Origin: Bacillota bacterium
GTDB lineage: Bacteria > Bacillota > Clostridia > Lachnospirales > Lachnospiraceae
DNA: 64,000 bases
Direction: 5' to 3'
Assembly: GCA_023439125.1 (NCBI GenBank)
Contig: JAEXOU010000022.1
Span: 62,001-126,000, forward strand
Shown in pieces: positions 26,045 to 34,893 of this stretch. The notes under the pieces were generated by a model, which did not search any database, was not told where the DNA came from, and saw only the letters and a list, made by a program, of their open reading frames with translations. The translations under genes and the position numbers were made by a program. Positions within the stretch are counted from its first letter, which is position 1. Each line of letters opens with the position of its first letter.

Positions 26045-26246
26045 CGTCATTTTGCACATAAGTAGGCTTACTTAATATGGGATGACAAACATAATTTAGG
26101 AGCATACTGTTATGAAGTCGTCGGTACTTAGGGCCTGTATTTTAGGCCCTTACGTACCGTTACGAACTTCATTCAAGCGAAAGCGTGTTGCGGATAAATT
26201 ATGTTTGACATCCCATACTCATAACATTTCTACGTGCAAAATGACG
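26045..26246. repeat. Family B palindrome, copy B4 (full length, inverted)
   Basis: Terminal CGTCATTTTGCACA and TGCAAAATGACG flank inner arms GGGATGACAAACATAATTTA and GTTTGACATCCC. It contains the AGGGCCTGTATTTTAGGCCC hairpin and the reverse complement of the CACGCTTTCGCTTGAATGAA middle. It lies in the 623-bp gap 25855-26477, which otherwise contains only the hairpin at 26274-26322. Confidence 0.93.
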
Positions 26247-26273
26247 TCAAACATCAGTTATTATGTATGTCAA

Positions 26274-26322
26274 AAGGCTGAGTTTACTCAATCATTGCTA
26301 CTAATGATGGAGTACTCAGCTT
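26274..26322. terminator. Hairpin terminator, probably for the ATP-grasp genes
   Basis: GGCTGAGTTTACTC and GAGTACTCAGC pair around an inner ATCATT/AATGAT stem. The plus-strand side is followed by TTCTTTTTC and the minus-strand side by CTTTTGAC, so it could work in both directions. The only gene ending towards it is the second ATP-grasp gene on the minus strand. Confidence 0.55.
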
Positions 26323-26477
26323 CTTTTTCATTTGCATCCTAAAGTAAGCATGCATTACTTTTTTTAGTTCATACCGTTGTTATTGGAACAATAATAGTAT
26401 ACCACAATCCCCTATATTTTCATTCTGAGGTTAATGGTAAATAAGGATAATTTCTTATATTTTACCTATTTTTCCTT

Positions 26478-27338
26478 TTATATATCACAAAGCTGCTGTT
26501 TGATATACTTGAGGTATTCCAATACAAGATTGATATCAGTACATTGATATAACATTCTAGCACCAACTACATCTTCGATTTCATTAAAGATCAGCTCTCC
26601 ATCATCTCCAATGATAAAATCAATGCCCACTAAGTCAAAAGAAAATTTTTGCAATATTTTCTCAACAATCTCTCGTTCTACTTCCTTCAATTCATATTCT
26701 TGAACCGTTCCACCTAAAGAATAATTCGCTTTAAATCCATCACTTGACGTACGGAGAATTGCACTTAATATGTTATTTCCTAAAACATAAACTCTAAGAT
26801 CTTGATGTCTCATACCGACAAGTGGCTGTACAACATAATCAGAAGTAGTAGTATCTATAATTTCATTAACCAAAGTGTCTATCGTATGAATCAAAAATAC
26901 TTCTTGTCCACCATGCCCATCTACTGTTTTCACTACAGCAGGTAATTCTATATGTTCAAGGACTTGACCAAAATCATTATGCTTACAACAGATGGTTGGA
27001 ATCATCGGAATATGAAGTGGCACTATCTCTTGGTAAGTTCTTGCTTTATCATTACATATCTCTGATATGATTGCACGATTAAAAACACGAATGCCCATAG
27101 ACTCAAGAAATCTTGACAACTTAGGTTCAATAGCTCGAATAATCGCCGCCCTAGGTAACTCAACTTGCTGATTATTGCGTAAAAGAATAAAGGTTCCTTC
27201 TTTGCATATCATCGTAAGCTCGTTGGTTAAAACTAATTCAATTTCTAATCCTACTTCTTTTCCAAGTTGCAAGTACTGATTGATATACCATTCATTCTTT
27301 TTCACATCATTTGATTGATAGATTAACCACAGTGTCAT
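26478..27338 (-). CDS. ATP-grasp ligase, RimK-like, second of a pair
   Basis: This 286-residue protein has the RimK-type ATP-grasp layout: an N-terminal alpha/beta part, the lysine plus glycine-rich loop AVVKTVDGHGGQEVFLI near residues 155-171, and GIDFIIGDDGELIFNEIED near the C-terminus. Such enzymes form amide bonds through an acyl phosphate. The normal E-x-N metal motif reads EIED here, so the metal site may be altered. It lies 11 bp after its paralogue and has a strong AGGAGG site. Substrate unknown. Confidence 0.78.
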   Translation of the reverse strand: MTLWLIYQSNDVKKNEWYINQYLQLGKEVGLEIELVLTNELTMICKEGTFILLRNNQQVELPRAAIIRAIEPKLSRFLESMGIRVFNRAIISEICNDKARTYQEIVPLHIPMIPTICCKHNDFGQVLEHIELPAVVKTVDGHGGQEVFLIHTIDTLVNEIIDTTTSDYVVQPLVGMRHQDLRVYVLGNNILSAILRTSSDGFKANYSLGGTVQEYELKEVEREIVEKILQKFSFDLVGIDFIIGDDGELIFNEIEDVVGARMLYQCTDINLVLEYLKYIKQQLCDI

Positions 27339-27349
27339 CTTTTGTCCTC

Positions 27350-28237
27350 CTAATTGGTAAGTATCGAGCCTTTGATAAAATTGATTATTTCATTTGCAGT
27401 ATTAACTTTTGTGCACTCATAAATATTTTTAAAATGTGCATTGGAATTGACTTCACAAACAATTGGTTCCCCATCTTCGCCAAATAATAAGTCCACACCT
27501 GCAAACGATAAATCTAGGATTTTACAACAATATACTGCTAGGGTAATTTCTTCTTTGGTTGGATGATAACACTTCATATGTCCACCATTTGATATATTTG
27601 CTCTAAAATCGCCATTGACAGAATAACGATACATCGAAGCGACTACTTTATCTCCGACAACTTGTAAACGAACATCTTTACCTGCACTACATTCGATAAA
27701 CTCCTGAAATAACAAAGGTTTCGGTCCTATTTCGTGTATCAAAGTTAACAATTCTTGATGATTGTGCACAAGATAAACCTGAGCACCAAAAGAACCAAAG
27801 CATTCTTTTACGACAAATGGAAACCTAAGCTCCTCTTCAACACTCATTAAAAAAGTATAGTTCGTGTATCCGATATTGGGATATGTCATTGGAGCTAAGA
27901 TCGTTTTTGGCATTCGTATTTTATGGTGTTGTAAAATCAGATGAGTTTTTGCTTTATCATCGCAGTTAGCAATTGCTTTCGAACAATTAAATACTCGCAA
28001 ACCAAGTAGTTCAAGATGCATTGCCAAATTAATATCTTTATCCCAGAAAAGAACAAAATCATATGTCTTTAATGCTATGTTATCTTCATCCATACTTTGA
28101 AGCTTAACCAAACATTGTGCATTCGTCATGAAATCTAATGATACCTCTGCATCTTTCGCTGCTTGAAGTAGCCATTCTGTATGTTCCGAATACTTATTTG
28201 TATTTAAAAATTCATTTACAATCAATAAACCTTTCAT
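27350..28237 (-). CDS. ATP-grasp ligase, RimK-like, first of a pair
   Basis: This 295-residue protein is a paralogue of the next gene product and shares the DDKA(K/R)T segment that starts the ATP-grasp region. The glycine-rich loop is FVVKECFGSFGAQVYLVHN. The C-terminal VDLLFGEDGEPIVCEVNSNAHF keeps the canonical E-x-N metal motif. The family includes RimK-type glutamate ligases and peptide-modifying ligases; no precursor peptide or partner gene that would define the substrate was found nearby. It lies downstream of ftsK on the same strand after a terminator, with a weak ribosome site. Confidence 0.8.
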   Translation of the reverse strand: MKGLLIVNEFLNTNKYSEHTEWLLQAAKDAEVSLDFMTNAQCLVKLQSMDEDNIALKTYDFVLFWDKDINLAMHLELLGLRVFNCSKAIANCDDKAKTHLILQHHKIRMPKTILAPMTYPNIGYTNYTFLMSVEEELRFPFVVKECFGSFGAQVYLVHNHQELLTLIHEIGPKPLLFQEFIECSAGKDVRLQVVGDKVVASMYRYSVNGDFRANISNGGHMKCYHPTKEEITLAVYCCKILDLSFAGVDLLFGEDGEPIVCEVNSNAHFKNIYECTKVNTANEIINFIKGSILTN

Positions 28238-28332
28238 AAAGCCCTACTTTCCCAACCAAATCTTAACCTGCATATCGTATTCTACCGTTACGCTTACACT
28301 CTTAGCGATTCATTGTCTCATTTAAATGGAAA

Positions 28333-28350
28333 GGCGCCAAAAAAGGCGCC
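28333..28350 (-). terminator. Terminator of ftsK
   Basis: GGCGCC, a six-base T loop and GGCGCC form a compact stem followed by TTT on the minus strand, 7 bp past the ftsK stop. Confidence 0.65.
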
Positions 28351-28356
28351 CAATCC

Positions 28357-31128
28357 TTATACATATTCATCCACATAAGCTTCAAATTCTTCAAGTGACA
28401 TCAATATTTTTCTTGGTTTTGTTCCTTCTTCTGGACCAACAACCCCTGCGTCAGCAAGTTGTTCCATAATACGTGCAGCACGGTTAAAACCGATTTTATA
28501 GACACGTTGTAGCATACCAATGGATGCCTTATCCTTATCGATGATAAACTTACCAGCTTCTACAAAATAATCGTCGCGTTCACTCGTACTAGCTGCACCT
28601 GTTACTTGCGAACTCTGAACACTTGCGATCTTATTGCTAATCTCATCACTATAGCCATGATCTGTGTTTTGATTCTTCAAGAACTCAACTACCGCACTAA
28701 CCTCTTTATCGGAAACAAAAGCACCTTGAACACGAACAGGCTTCGGATAACCACTTGGGAAAAAGAGCATATCACCTTTACCTAATAATTTTTCAGCACC
28801 TGAACCATCAATAATCGTACGAGAATCAATCGCTGAAGACACTGAAAACGCAATACGAGATGGAACATTAGCTTTAATTAGGCCTGTAATTACATTAACA
28901 GAAGGTCTTTGAGTAGCAATAATAAGATGTAACCCAGCTGCACGAGCCATCTGTGCCAAACGACAAATCGCATCTTCCACTTCTCCTGGAGCTACCATCA
29001 TTAGGTCCGCTAACTCATCGACAATAATAACAATCTGAGGAAGTTTTTGATAAGCTGGATCATGTAAATGCTCCACTTCCTTCACTCGTTCATTATAACC
29101 TTTTAAGTCACGAACTCCAAGCTCTGCAAACTTCTTATATCGGTCAGTCATCTCCATAACAGCCCAATTAAGAGCAGCACTTGCTTTTTTCGGATCAATT
29201 ACTACTGGAATTAATAAATGTGGGATTCCATTATAAACACTAAGCTCAACCACCTTCGGATCGACCATAATCAGACGAACATCTGCTGGATTCGCCTTAT
29301 ATAGAATACTCATAATTAGTGTATTAATACATACGGATTTACCAGAACCCGTTGCACCAGCAATGAGTAAATGTGGCATCTTCGCAATATCAGTTACTAC
29401 AGCTTGACCACCGATATCCTTACCAACGGCAAATGCAATGTCCGAAGGATGGCTCTTAAATTCTTTGATATCAAGAAGTTCTCGAAGCATAACTGCGGAA
29501 TTCTCTTTATTCGGTACTTCAATACCAACCGCTGCTTTCCCTGGAATTGGGGCTTCAATACGAACATCTGCTGCTGCTAGATTTAACTTAATATCATCCG
29601 CTAAACCAGTGATTTTACTAACCTTAACACCCTGCTCTGGCTGTAGCTCATAACGAGTAACTGCTGGACCACATGATATGTTTGTAATTGTAACTCGCAC
29701 ACCAAAGCTCTCTAATGTACTCTTTAGTTTATTCGCTGTATCCTTCAAATCTTTATCTGACATACCCTTTTGATTTCCTTTTGGAATGCCGAGTAAAGTG
29801 ATTGGTGGAAATTCATATTTCTTTTCTTGCTCTACCGACTGATTAATATCAAGTACTTCTTCGTTATGATTTGTCTTAGGTTGGGTTGTTAACGATGGAT
29901 TTTGCTTAGAAACATCACATTCAGCTTTTGAACTAGCTGGTTGTCCATTCAAATTATGGTCCGAAAGAACTTCACCTGTTTCTGTATTAATTTCTTCCTT
30001 ACCTTCATGATTTCGATCAAATCTAGCCACTGAATCATTTCGATGTTGTTGATCAAAAGTTGCCACCTCAGAATGTGGTGTAGAACCCCAATTACTAGTA
30101 TTCGAGGAGTTTTCATTTCCTACACCAAATTTCTTATTCAACTCCTGTTCATAAATTGAATTCACATCCTCTATCATCTGTTCGGAAGGCCCAAAGTTCT
30201 GATCTTCTGACTTGATTTCTTGAAGCTCTACCTGATCCCTTCCACCATGGGAAATTGGTATCTCTTGAACATCCTCAAATTCTGATACTCGTAATTTTCC
30301 TTTGCGTTTCAACTCATCTAAGAAGCTACCTTTTTCTTGTGTCTCAGCCTCATTAAAATCATCTGAAAAATTATTTCCTTCTTTATTTCCAGGCTTACCT
30401 AACGTTACAATTCTAGGTTTCTTGTTCGATTCGCTGTATTCCATATCATCGATATCCATCTGCTCATATTCATCAGTATACAATGCTCGCTGTTCTCGAT
30501 AATTATGGATTTTTTCTTCACCCATCTTACGAATCAAGGATAGGATTGCTTTCCCAGTAATAAATATCACACATAGCAATACAATTACGATTAGGATTAA
30601 TACAGTAGCGATTGAACCAAAAAGGCGATTTAGTGGAACTGTAAGTACTGCACCTATTAATCCTCCACCACCCATACCCTTTCGGCATTCTGTATAATAT
30701 TGGAAAAAACTCCATTCAGCTTCATATCCATAAATCATCTGTATCAATGCCGTAATGGCAAATAATAAAACAATGCAACCTATAATCTTACGCTTTGCGA
30801 TTATATTACCACGGTTAGAAACAGAAAACGCAACTCCAAAGAACAATGCAAAAGGAAAGAGATATGTAAACGTTCCAAGCATACCAAATAGAAAATTATT
30901 AATCCAATCACCTAAAGGACCACACTTTTTAAAGTAACTAAGTACTAATAAAACTGATACTAAAAAAGTTAAAATTAATATAGCCTCATCTCTGATGGAA
31001 TCCTTAGCTTTCTTTGTTTCTACCGTTTCAGTTTTACGCTTTTTTTCAGCTACAGAACGGTTTGCTTGGGTGCTCTTGTTTGCTCGAGTTGTCTGTTGTT
31101 TTCTTCCATCCGTTTTTTTTGCAGCCAT
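28357..31128 (-). CDS. ftsK: DNA translocase FtsK/SpoIIIE
   Basis: This 923-residue protein pumps DNA through the division or sporulation septum. It begins with a basic tail and four membrane helices (about residues 48-210), then a long acidic/polar linker (about 215-445). The RecA-like motor follows with Walker A GATGSGKSVC and Walker B VIIVDELADLMMV, and a C-terminal gamma winged-helix domain (RVYKIGFNRAARIMEQLADA) that reads KOPS/SRS sequences. Its place next to a TepA-like gene matches the SpoIIIE neighbourhood in Bacillus. A GGAGG site sets the start. Confidence 0.97.
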   Translation of the reverse strand: MAAKKTDGRKQQTTRANKSTQANRSVAEKKRKTETVETKKAKDSIRDEAILILTFLVSVLLVLSYFKKCGPLGDWINNFLFGMLGTFTYLFPFALFFGVAFSVSNRGNIIAKRKIIGCIVLLFAITALIQMIYGYEAEWSFFQYYTECRKGMGGGGLIGAVLTVPLNRLFGSIATVLILIVIVLLCVIFITGKAILSLIRKMGEEKIHNYREQRALYTDEYEQMDIDDMEYSESNKKPRIVTLGKPGNKEGNNFSDDFNEAETQEKGSFLDELKRKGKLRVSEFEDVQEIPISHGGRDQVELQEIKSEDQNFGPSEQMIEDVNSIYEQELNKKFGVGNENSSNTSNWGSTPHSEVATFDQQHRNDSVARFDRNHEGKEEINTETGEVLSDHNLNGQPASSKAECDVSKQNPSLTTQPKTNHNEEVLDINQSVEQEKKYEFPPITLLGIPKGNQKGMSDKDLKDTANKLKSTLESFGVRVTITNISCGPAVTRYELQPEQGVKVSKITGLADDIKLNLAAADVRIEAPIPGKAAVGIEVPNKENSAVMLRELLDIKEFKSHPSDIAFAVGKDIGGQAVVTDIAKMPHLLIAGATGSGKSVCINTLIMSILYKANPADVRLIMVDPKVVELSVYNGIPHLLIPVVIDPKKASAALNWAVMEMTDRYKKFAELGVRDLKGYNERVKEVEHLHDPAYQKLPQIVIIVDELADLMMVAPGEVEDAICRLAQMARAAGLHLIIATQRPSVNVITGLIKANVPSRIAFSVSSAIDSRTIIDGSGAEKLLGKGDMLFFPSGYPKPVRVQGAFVSDKEVSAVVEFLKNQNTDHGYSDEISNKIASVQSSQVTGAASTSERDDYFVEAGKFIIDKDKASIGMLQRVYKIGFNRAARIMEQLADAGVVGPEEGTKPRKILMSLEEFEAYVDEYV

Positions 31129-31194
31129 TGAATTCCTCCTAACATCTTAAAAACTATAAAAAATGAGTTTACTAATAGGGTGTCAAAGTTTTTT

Positions 31195-31285
31195 CACCGT
31201 TACAGACTTCATTCAAGCGAAAGCGTGTTGCGGATAAATTATGTTTGTCATCACATATTTACAAAATTTCCATGTGCAAAATGAC
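31195..31285. repeat. Family B half-element, copy B5
   Basis: Only the right half remains: CTTCATTCAAGCGAAAGCGTG, GGATAAATTATGTTTGTCATC and TGTGCAAAATGAC. It lies upstream of ftsK. Confidence 0.85.
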
Positions 31286-31304
31286 AAGGACTTTTAACAC
31301 CTGA

Positions 31305-31343
31305 AACAAAACAATAGACCGAACGGAAACGAACGATCTATTG
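31305..31343 (-). terminator. Terminator of uppP
   Basis: On the minus strand CAATAGATCG and CGGTCTATTG form a stem with one mismatch, followed by TTTTGTTT, about 40 bp beyond the uppP stop. Confidence 0.65.
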
Positions 31344-31381
31344 GTTGTCGATACCATAATTCTATTATAACTAGGATAACT

Positions 31382-32218
31382 TTATCTTGCAACTAAAAAG
31401 TAACCAATCACAAGACATCCCAAGCCAATCCTATACCAACCAAATGGTATAAATGTATTTCTCTTTAAGTAACTGAGTAAGAACTTGATTACAATAATCG
31501 ATACTACAAATGCACTTAACATACCTAGAATTAGCACGAGTAATTCATTCGAAGTAAAATTCAATCCAAATTGGAAGATCTTTAACGCTGACATACCAAA
31601 CATTACTGGTACTGCAAGATAAAAGGTAAACTCTGTCGCAGCTAACCTAGATGCACCAATTAACATAGCTCCTACAATTGTTGCTCCAGATCGTGACGTT
31701 CCAGGTATAATGGATAAAACCTGAAATAGGCCAATCATTAATGCCATCGAATATGTGATCTCAGAGATATGATTCACTTTCGCCTTCTTGCCTTTATGAA
31801 GCTTCTCGATAACAATAAAGAGAATACCATAAATAATTAACATAGCTGAAATCACATATGCACTCATATCTGGACTGTCTAGATATGTCTCTACAATATC
31901 ATCAAATAAAAAGTACGCAACCGTACCTGGAATGATTGCTACCAAGATTTTAAACCATAAGTTCCAAGTATCTTTTTTACAAAAGTATTTTTCTTTTGCA
32001 GAGAACGGCCACAGTTTCTTAAAATATATAACGACTACTGCCATGATCGCCCCAAGCTGTATTACATACTCAAACATCTTCATAAAATCTTCGCTCATAT
32101 TTAGCTTGATAAACTCATTGATTAATTTCAGATGTCCTGTACTACTAATCGGTAACCATTCTGTAATTCCCTCTACAATTCCAAGAAAAATTACCTTCAA
32201 AATCTCAAGAATATCCAT
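31382..32218 (-). CDS. uppP: Undecaprenyl-diphosphatase (BacA/UppP)
   Basis: This 278-residue membrane enzyme recycles the cell-wall lipid carrier undecaprenyl diphosphate and gives bacitracin tolerance when abundant. The family motifs are visible: GIVEGITEWLPISSTGH near residues 13-29 and PGTSRSGATIVGAML near 172-186, with multiple membrane helices between. Length is normal. A TAGGGAG site precedes the ATG. Confidence 0.97.
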   Translation of the reverse strand: MDILEILKVIFLGIVEGITEWLPISSTGHLKLINEFIKLNMSEDFMKMFEYVIQLGAIMAVVVIYFKKLWPFSAKEKYFCKKDTWNLWFKILVAIIPGTVAYFLFDDIVETYLDSPDMSAYVISAMLIIYGILFIVIEKLHKGKKAKVNHISEITYSMALMIGLFQVLSIIPGTSRSGATIVGAMLIGASRLAATEFTFYLAVPVMFGMSALKIFQFGLNFTSNELLVLILGMLSAFVVSIIVIKFLLSYLKRNTFIPFGWYRIGLGCLVIGYFLVAR

Positions 32219-32328
32219 ATCTTATCTCCCTATAATTTCAAACTCTTAGTTATTCTACCACAACCAATATGGAAAAACAAGAGATAGACATTCCGCCTTT
32301 TTTCTTTACTTCTTTGTCATTTTCTTTA

Positions 32329-33327
32329 TTACTTTGCCTTATTCTCTTCAATTAGAGAATGTAATTTTGCAATTGCCTGCTTAATTCCACCAATCTCGTT
32401 AATTAATCCTTCCTTTACACAATCTTGTCCGACAAGAATCGTTCCTAAATCTTTTGTCAAAATACCTGTTTTCATCATCATCTCTTCCATTCGTTCTTTT
32501 TTCAAGTTTGAATGTTGACTTACAAAGCCGACAATGCGATCTTGAATCAGATGAAAATACTCAAATGTTTGAGGTGCTCCAATTACCATTCCTGACATAC
32601 GTACCGGATGAATAATCATCGTACCTGTTGGAACGATAAAGGAATAGTCCGTAGCTACTGCAAGTGGTACACCAATCGAATGAGAATCACCAATAACTAA
32701 AGAAACGGTTGGTACACTTAAGGAGGAAATCATTTCGGCTAAAGCTAAACCACAAGAAACATCCCCTCCTACTGTGTTGATTAATATAAGTAAACCATCT
32801 GTGGTCGTATCATCTTCAATTGTAGCTAACTGTGGCAATACATGCTCATACTTCGTACTTTTTGTATTGGATGAAAGACATTCATGTCCTTCAATTTCAC
32901 CGATAATCGACAATAGATGTATTTTATGATCTTTCCCATTTTCATCCAGTGTGGCTTGACCATATTCTGAAATCTTATCATCTTTTGCTTTCTCTTTATC
33001 GATATCATCTTTTTTCTCATTAGGAATGATTCTATTGCCATTATTAATTCTTTTATCATTATTAATTCTTTTATCATTATTATCTCTTTGATCATTATTT
33101 TGTATTTGATCATTATTTTCTCTTTGGTCACTGTTTTTGTCATTACTATCTCTATAATCTTTACTTTCTCTTTGGTCACTGTAACTGTCATTATTCTCTT
33201 TGTTCTCTTGCTTTTTTGAACGATTCCTTGCATTCTTATAATGATTAGATGCGTATGTTGCAGTTATATCTTCGTATTCAACATCCTTTGGTTCACCACA
33301 AAGGATAAAATTAACCTCATGTTCCAT
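32329..33327 (-). CDS. ClpP-like serine protease of the TepA type
   Basis: This 332-residue protein has a C-terminal ClpP-fold domain (about residues 125-330) with the nucleophile in GDSHSIGVPLAVA and the histidine in MIIHPVR, as in the TepA group next to spoIIIE in Bacillus. The segment of about residues 40-110 is an unusual Asn/Asp/Lys/Arg-rich insertion built from short repeats (NNDKRI and variants), absent from ordinary TepA. The ribosome site GTGAGG is inside a predicted RNA stem (33335-33405). Whether it is an active protease is not known. Confidence 0.85.
   Translation of the reverse strand: MEHEVNFILCGEPKDVEYEDITATYASNHYKNARNRSKKQENKENNDSYSDQRESKDYRDSNDKNSDQRENNDQIQNNDQRDNNDKRINNDKRINNGNRIIPNEKKDDIDKEKAKDDKISEYGQATLDENGKDHKIHLLSIIGEIEGHECLSSNTKSTKYEHVLPQLATIEDDTTTDGLLILINTVGGDVSCGLALAEMISSLSVPTVSLVIGDSHSIGVPLAVATDYSFIVPTGTMIIHPVRMSGMVIGAPQTFEYFHLIQDRIVGFVSQHSNLKKERMEEMMMKTGILTKDLGTILVGQDCVKEGLINEIGGIKQAIAKLHSLIEENKAK
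33012..33200 (-). repeat. In-frame short-repeat tract in the TepA-like gene
   Basis: The tract codes for repeats of the type NNDKRI, NNDQRD and NSDQRE, with 18-bp nucleotide units (TTATCATTATTAATTCTT on the plus strand) that are identical in adjacent copies. All units are multiples of three, so copy-number change keeps the frame. Confidence 0.85.
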
Positions 33328-33334
33328 AAAAATA

Positions 33335-33405
33335 CCTCACACCATATATTTAGCTACTTACAATGAAAGTAAATTGTAAGTTAGGCTCTCTTTTATAGTG
33401 TGAGG
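33335..33405 (-). promoter_or_regulatory. RNA stem covering the TepA-like gene's ribosome site
   Basis: On the minus strand CCTCACAC (33405-33398) pairs with GTGTGAGG (33342-33335), which contains the GAGG ribosome site just upstream of the ATG at 33327. An inner perfect 9-bp stem ACTTACAAT/ATTGTAAGT (33381-33356) holds the two arms together. The following TATTTTT could also make it a terminator of the M16 gene. Confidence 0.55.
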
Positions 33406-33419
33406 TTTTTAAATTCTTT

Positions 33420-34799
33420 TTATGCTTCTTTTGCTTGAAAGTCTTTTTGGAACTCTCTTTTTATTGCAGAAAAGCTAACTCCATTTTCTGCGCCCACAAC
33501 GCACATACTTGGAATATTATCTACGAATGTTTTTCTTGCAAATTGTGTGATATCCTCAACGGTAACACGGTCAATTTCTTCGATCATCTGATCTAAGGTT
33601 TTAATGGAACCGCGAAAAAGTATTCCTTTCGCATTGGAGTTCATACGAGACTTTGCACTTTCACTTGACATGATATATTCTGTCTTTACTTGAGATTTAT
33701 GAGTTTGTAACTCCACTGTATCGATTGGCTTACTTAAGATCTCATCGGTTGCTTTCTTTGTCTCTCTTAAAACCGTAATCGCTTGAGATGGATTTACTGT
33801 AATATCAATATGGAACAAACCTGTTTCTTCAAAAGAGCTTCCATAGGAATAAATCGAATATACTAAAGATAATTCCTCTCGAATCTTTTGAAATAATCTT
33901 GAGTTATTACTGCCGCCAAACATTGAATTAAAAATTGTAAATATAATCGAGTCTTCTGATTTAAGTGAAATCGAGGAATAAGCAATATTCATATGTAATT
34001 GCTCATTCTCCTTATGTCGAAAACAAAAGCAAGGATAATAAACTGGAACCTTAGAATTTAATTTTGAATACTTCTTTTCATATGGCTGCAAACAAAGATT
34101 CTTGTTTTGTAAAAACTGAGTTCCAGCCAAGAGTGCCTTTGAGCTCGCGCCAGGTAATTTAGAAAAGTATGTTTCCAAGTCTTGAAATAAAGTATCTTCA
34201 TCAAAATTACCTGCCACTGATATCAACATGTTCTCTCCACGATAATGAAGACTCATATAATCAAGTAATTGCTGTCTTGTAAAACCCTTTACATTTGTTT
34301 TCGTACCAGAAATAATATAACCCAGTGACTGATTTTTGTATACATTCTGTTGAAGTAATTCATGTACCAGATCATCCGCTGAATCTGCATACATATCAAT
34401 TTCTTCATAAATAACACGTTTTTCCTTTTTTATATCATCCACATCGAAGTTAGAATTAGTCAACATATCTGCAATTAAGTCGATTAATATCGTCAGATTT
34501 TCAGTAGTTGTAGAACCATAATAGCAAGTCACTTCTTTCCCTGTAAATGCATTTACATCATCACCAATACCAGCTATTAGATCAGCTAATTGTTTTGCTG
34601 TTCGACTTTTTGTACCTTTAAATAGCATATGTTCAATCATATGTGATATACCATTATTCTCTTTCGTTTCGTTTGCCGATCCAACTTTAATCCAAACGCC
34701 AAAGGAAGCCGTCCTAAGATAGGATAGCTTCTCTGTTACCACCTTTATTCCATTACTTAATGTAGTTTGCTTCATCCTTCTATTAATGGCATAAGCCAC
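33420..34799 (-). CDS. M16 family zinc peptidase
   Basis: This protein of up to 459 residues is a processing-peptidase-like M16 enzyme. The zinc motif HMIEHMLFKGT near residues 51-61 is the inverted HxxEH signature, with the downstream glutamate in VIYEEIDMY. Two homologous M16 halves are present. It corresponds to Bacillus MlpA/YmxG, also located between pnp and tepA. The start is uncertain: GTG at 34799 abuts an AGGGG site, and an ATG at 34775 abuts AGAAGG. Confidence 0.92.
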   Translation of the reverse strand: MAYAINRRMKQTTLSNGIKVVTEKLSYLRTASFGVWIKVGSANETKENNGISHMIEHMLFKGTKSRTAKQLADLIAGIGDDVNAFTGKEVTCYYGSTTTENLTILIDLIADMLTNSNFDVDDIKKEKRVIYEEIDMYADSADDLVHELLQQNVYKNQSLGYIISGTKTNVKGFTRQQLLDYMSLHYRGENMLISVAGNFDEDTLFQDLETYFSKLPGASSKALLAGTQFLQNKNLCLQPYEKKYSKLNSKVPVYYPCFCFRHKENEQLHMNIAYSSISLKSEDSIIFTIFNSMFGGSNNSRLFQKIREELSLVYSIYSYGSSFEETGLFHIDITVNPSQAITVLRETKKATDEILSKPIDTVELQTHKSQVKTEYIMSSESAKSRMNSNAKGILFRGSIKTLDQMIEEIDRVTVEDITQFARKTFVDNIPSMCVVGAENGVSFSAIKREFQKDFQAKEA

Positions 34800-34893
34800 C
34801 CCTCTTTTATTCCTAGTATTTCTTAAATACCCTATTTATCATGATAAGGTACTAATTATCTATAAGTTTATCAAATTCAACGTAAAATATCAA

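Noticed and set aside
26112..26342. A 76-residue open frame starting MKSSVLRACILGPYVPLRTS, with a near copy at 40483-40770
   Set aside because: Both are translations of family B palindromes (B4 and B7). The apparent protein conservation is only DNA repeat conservation, and neither has a convincing ribosome site.
32826..33233. A 135-residue alternative frame overlapping the TepA-like gene
   Set aside because: It is a shifted reading of the 18-bp repeat tract in the real gene; the composition is dominated by Ile/Met/Lys from the repeat.
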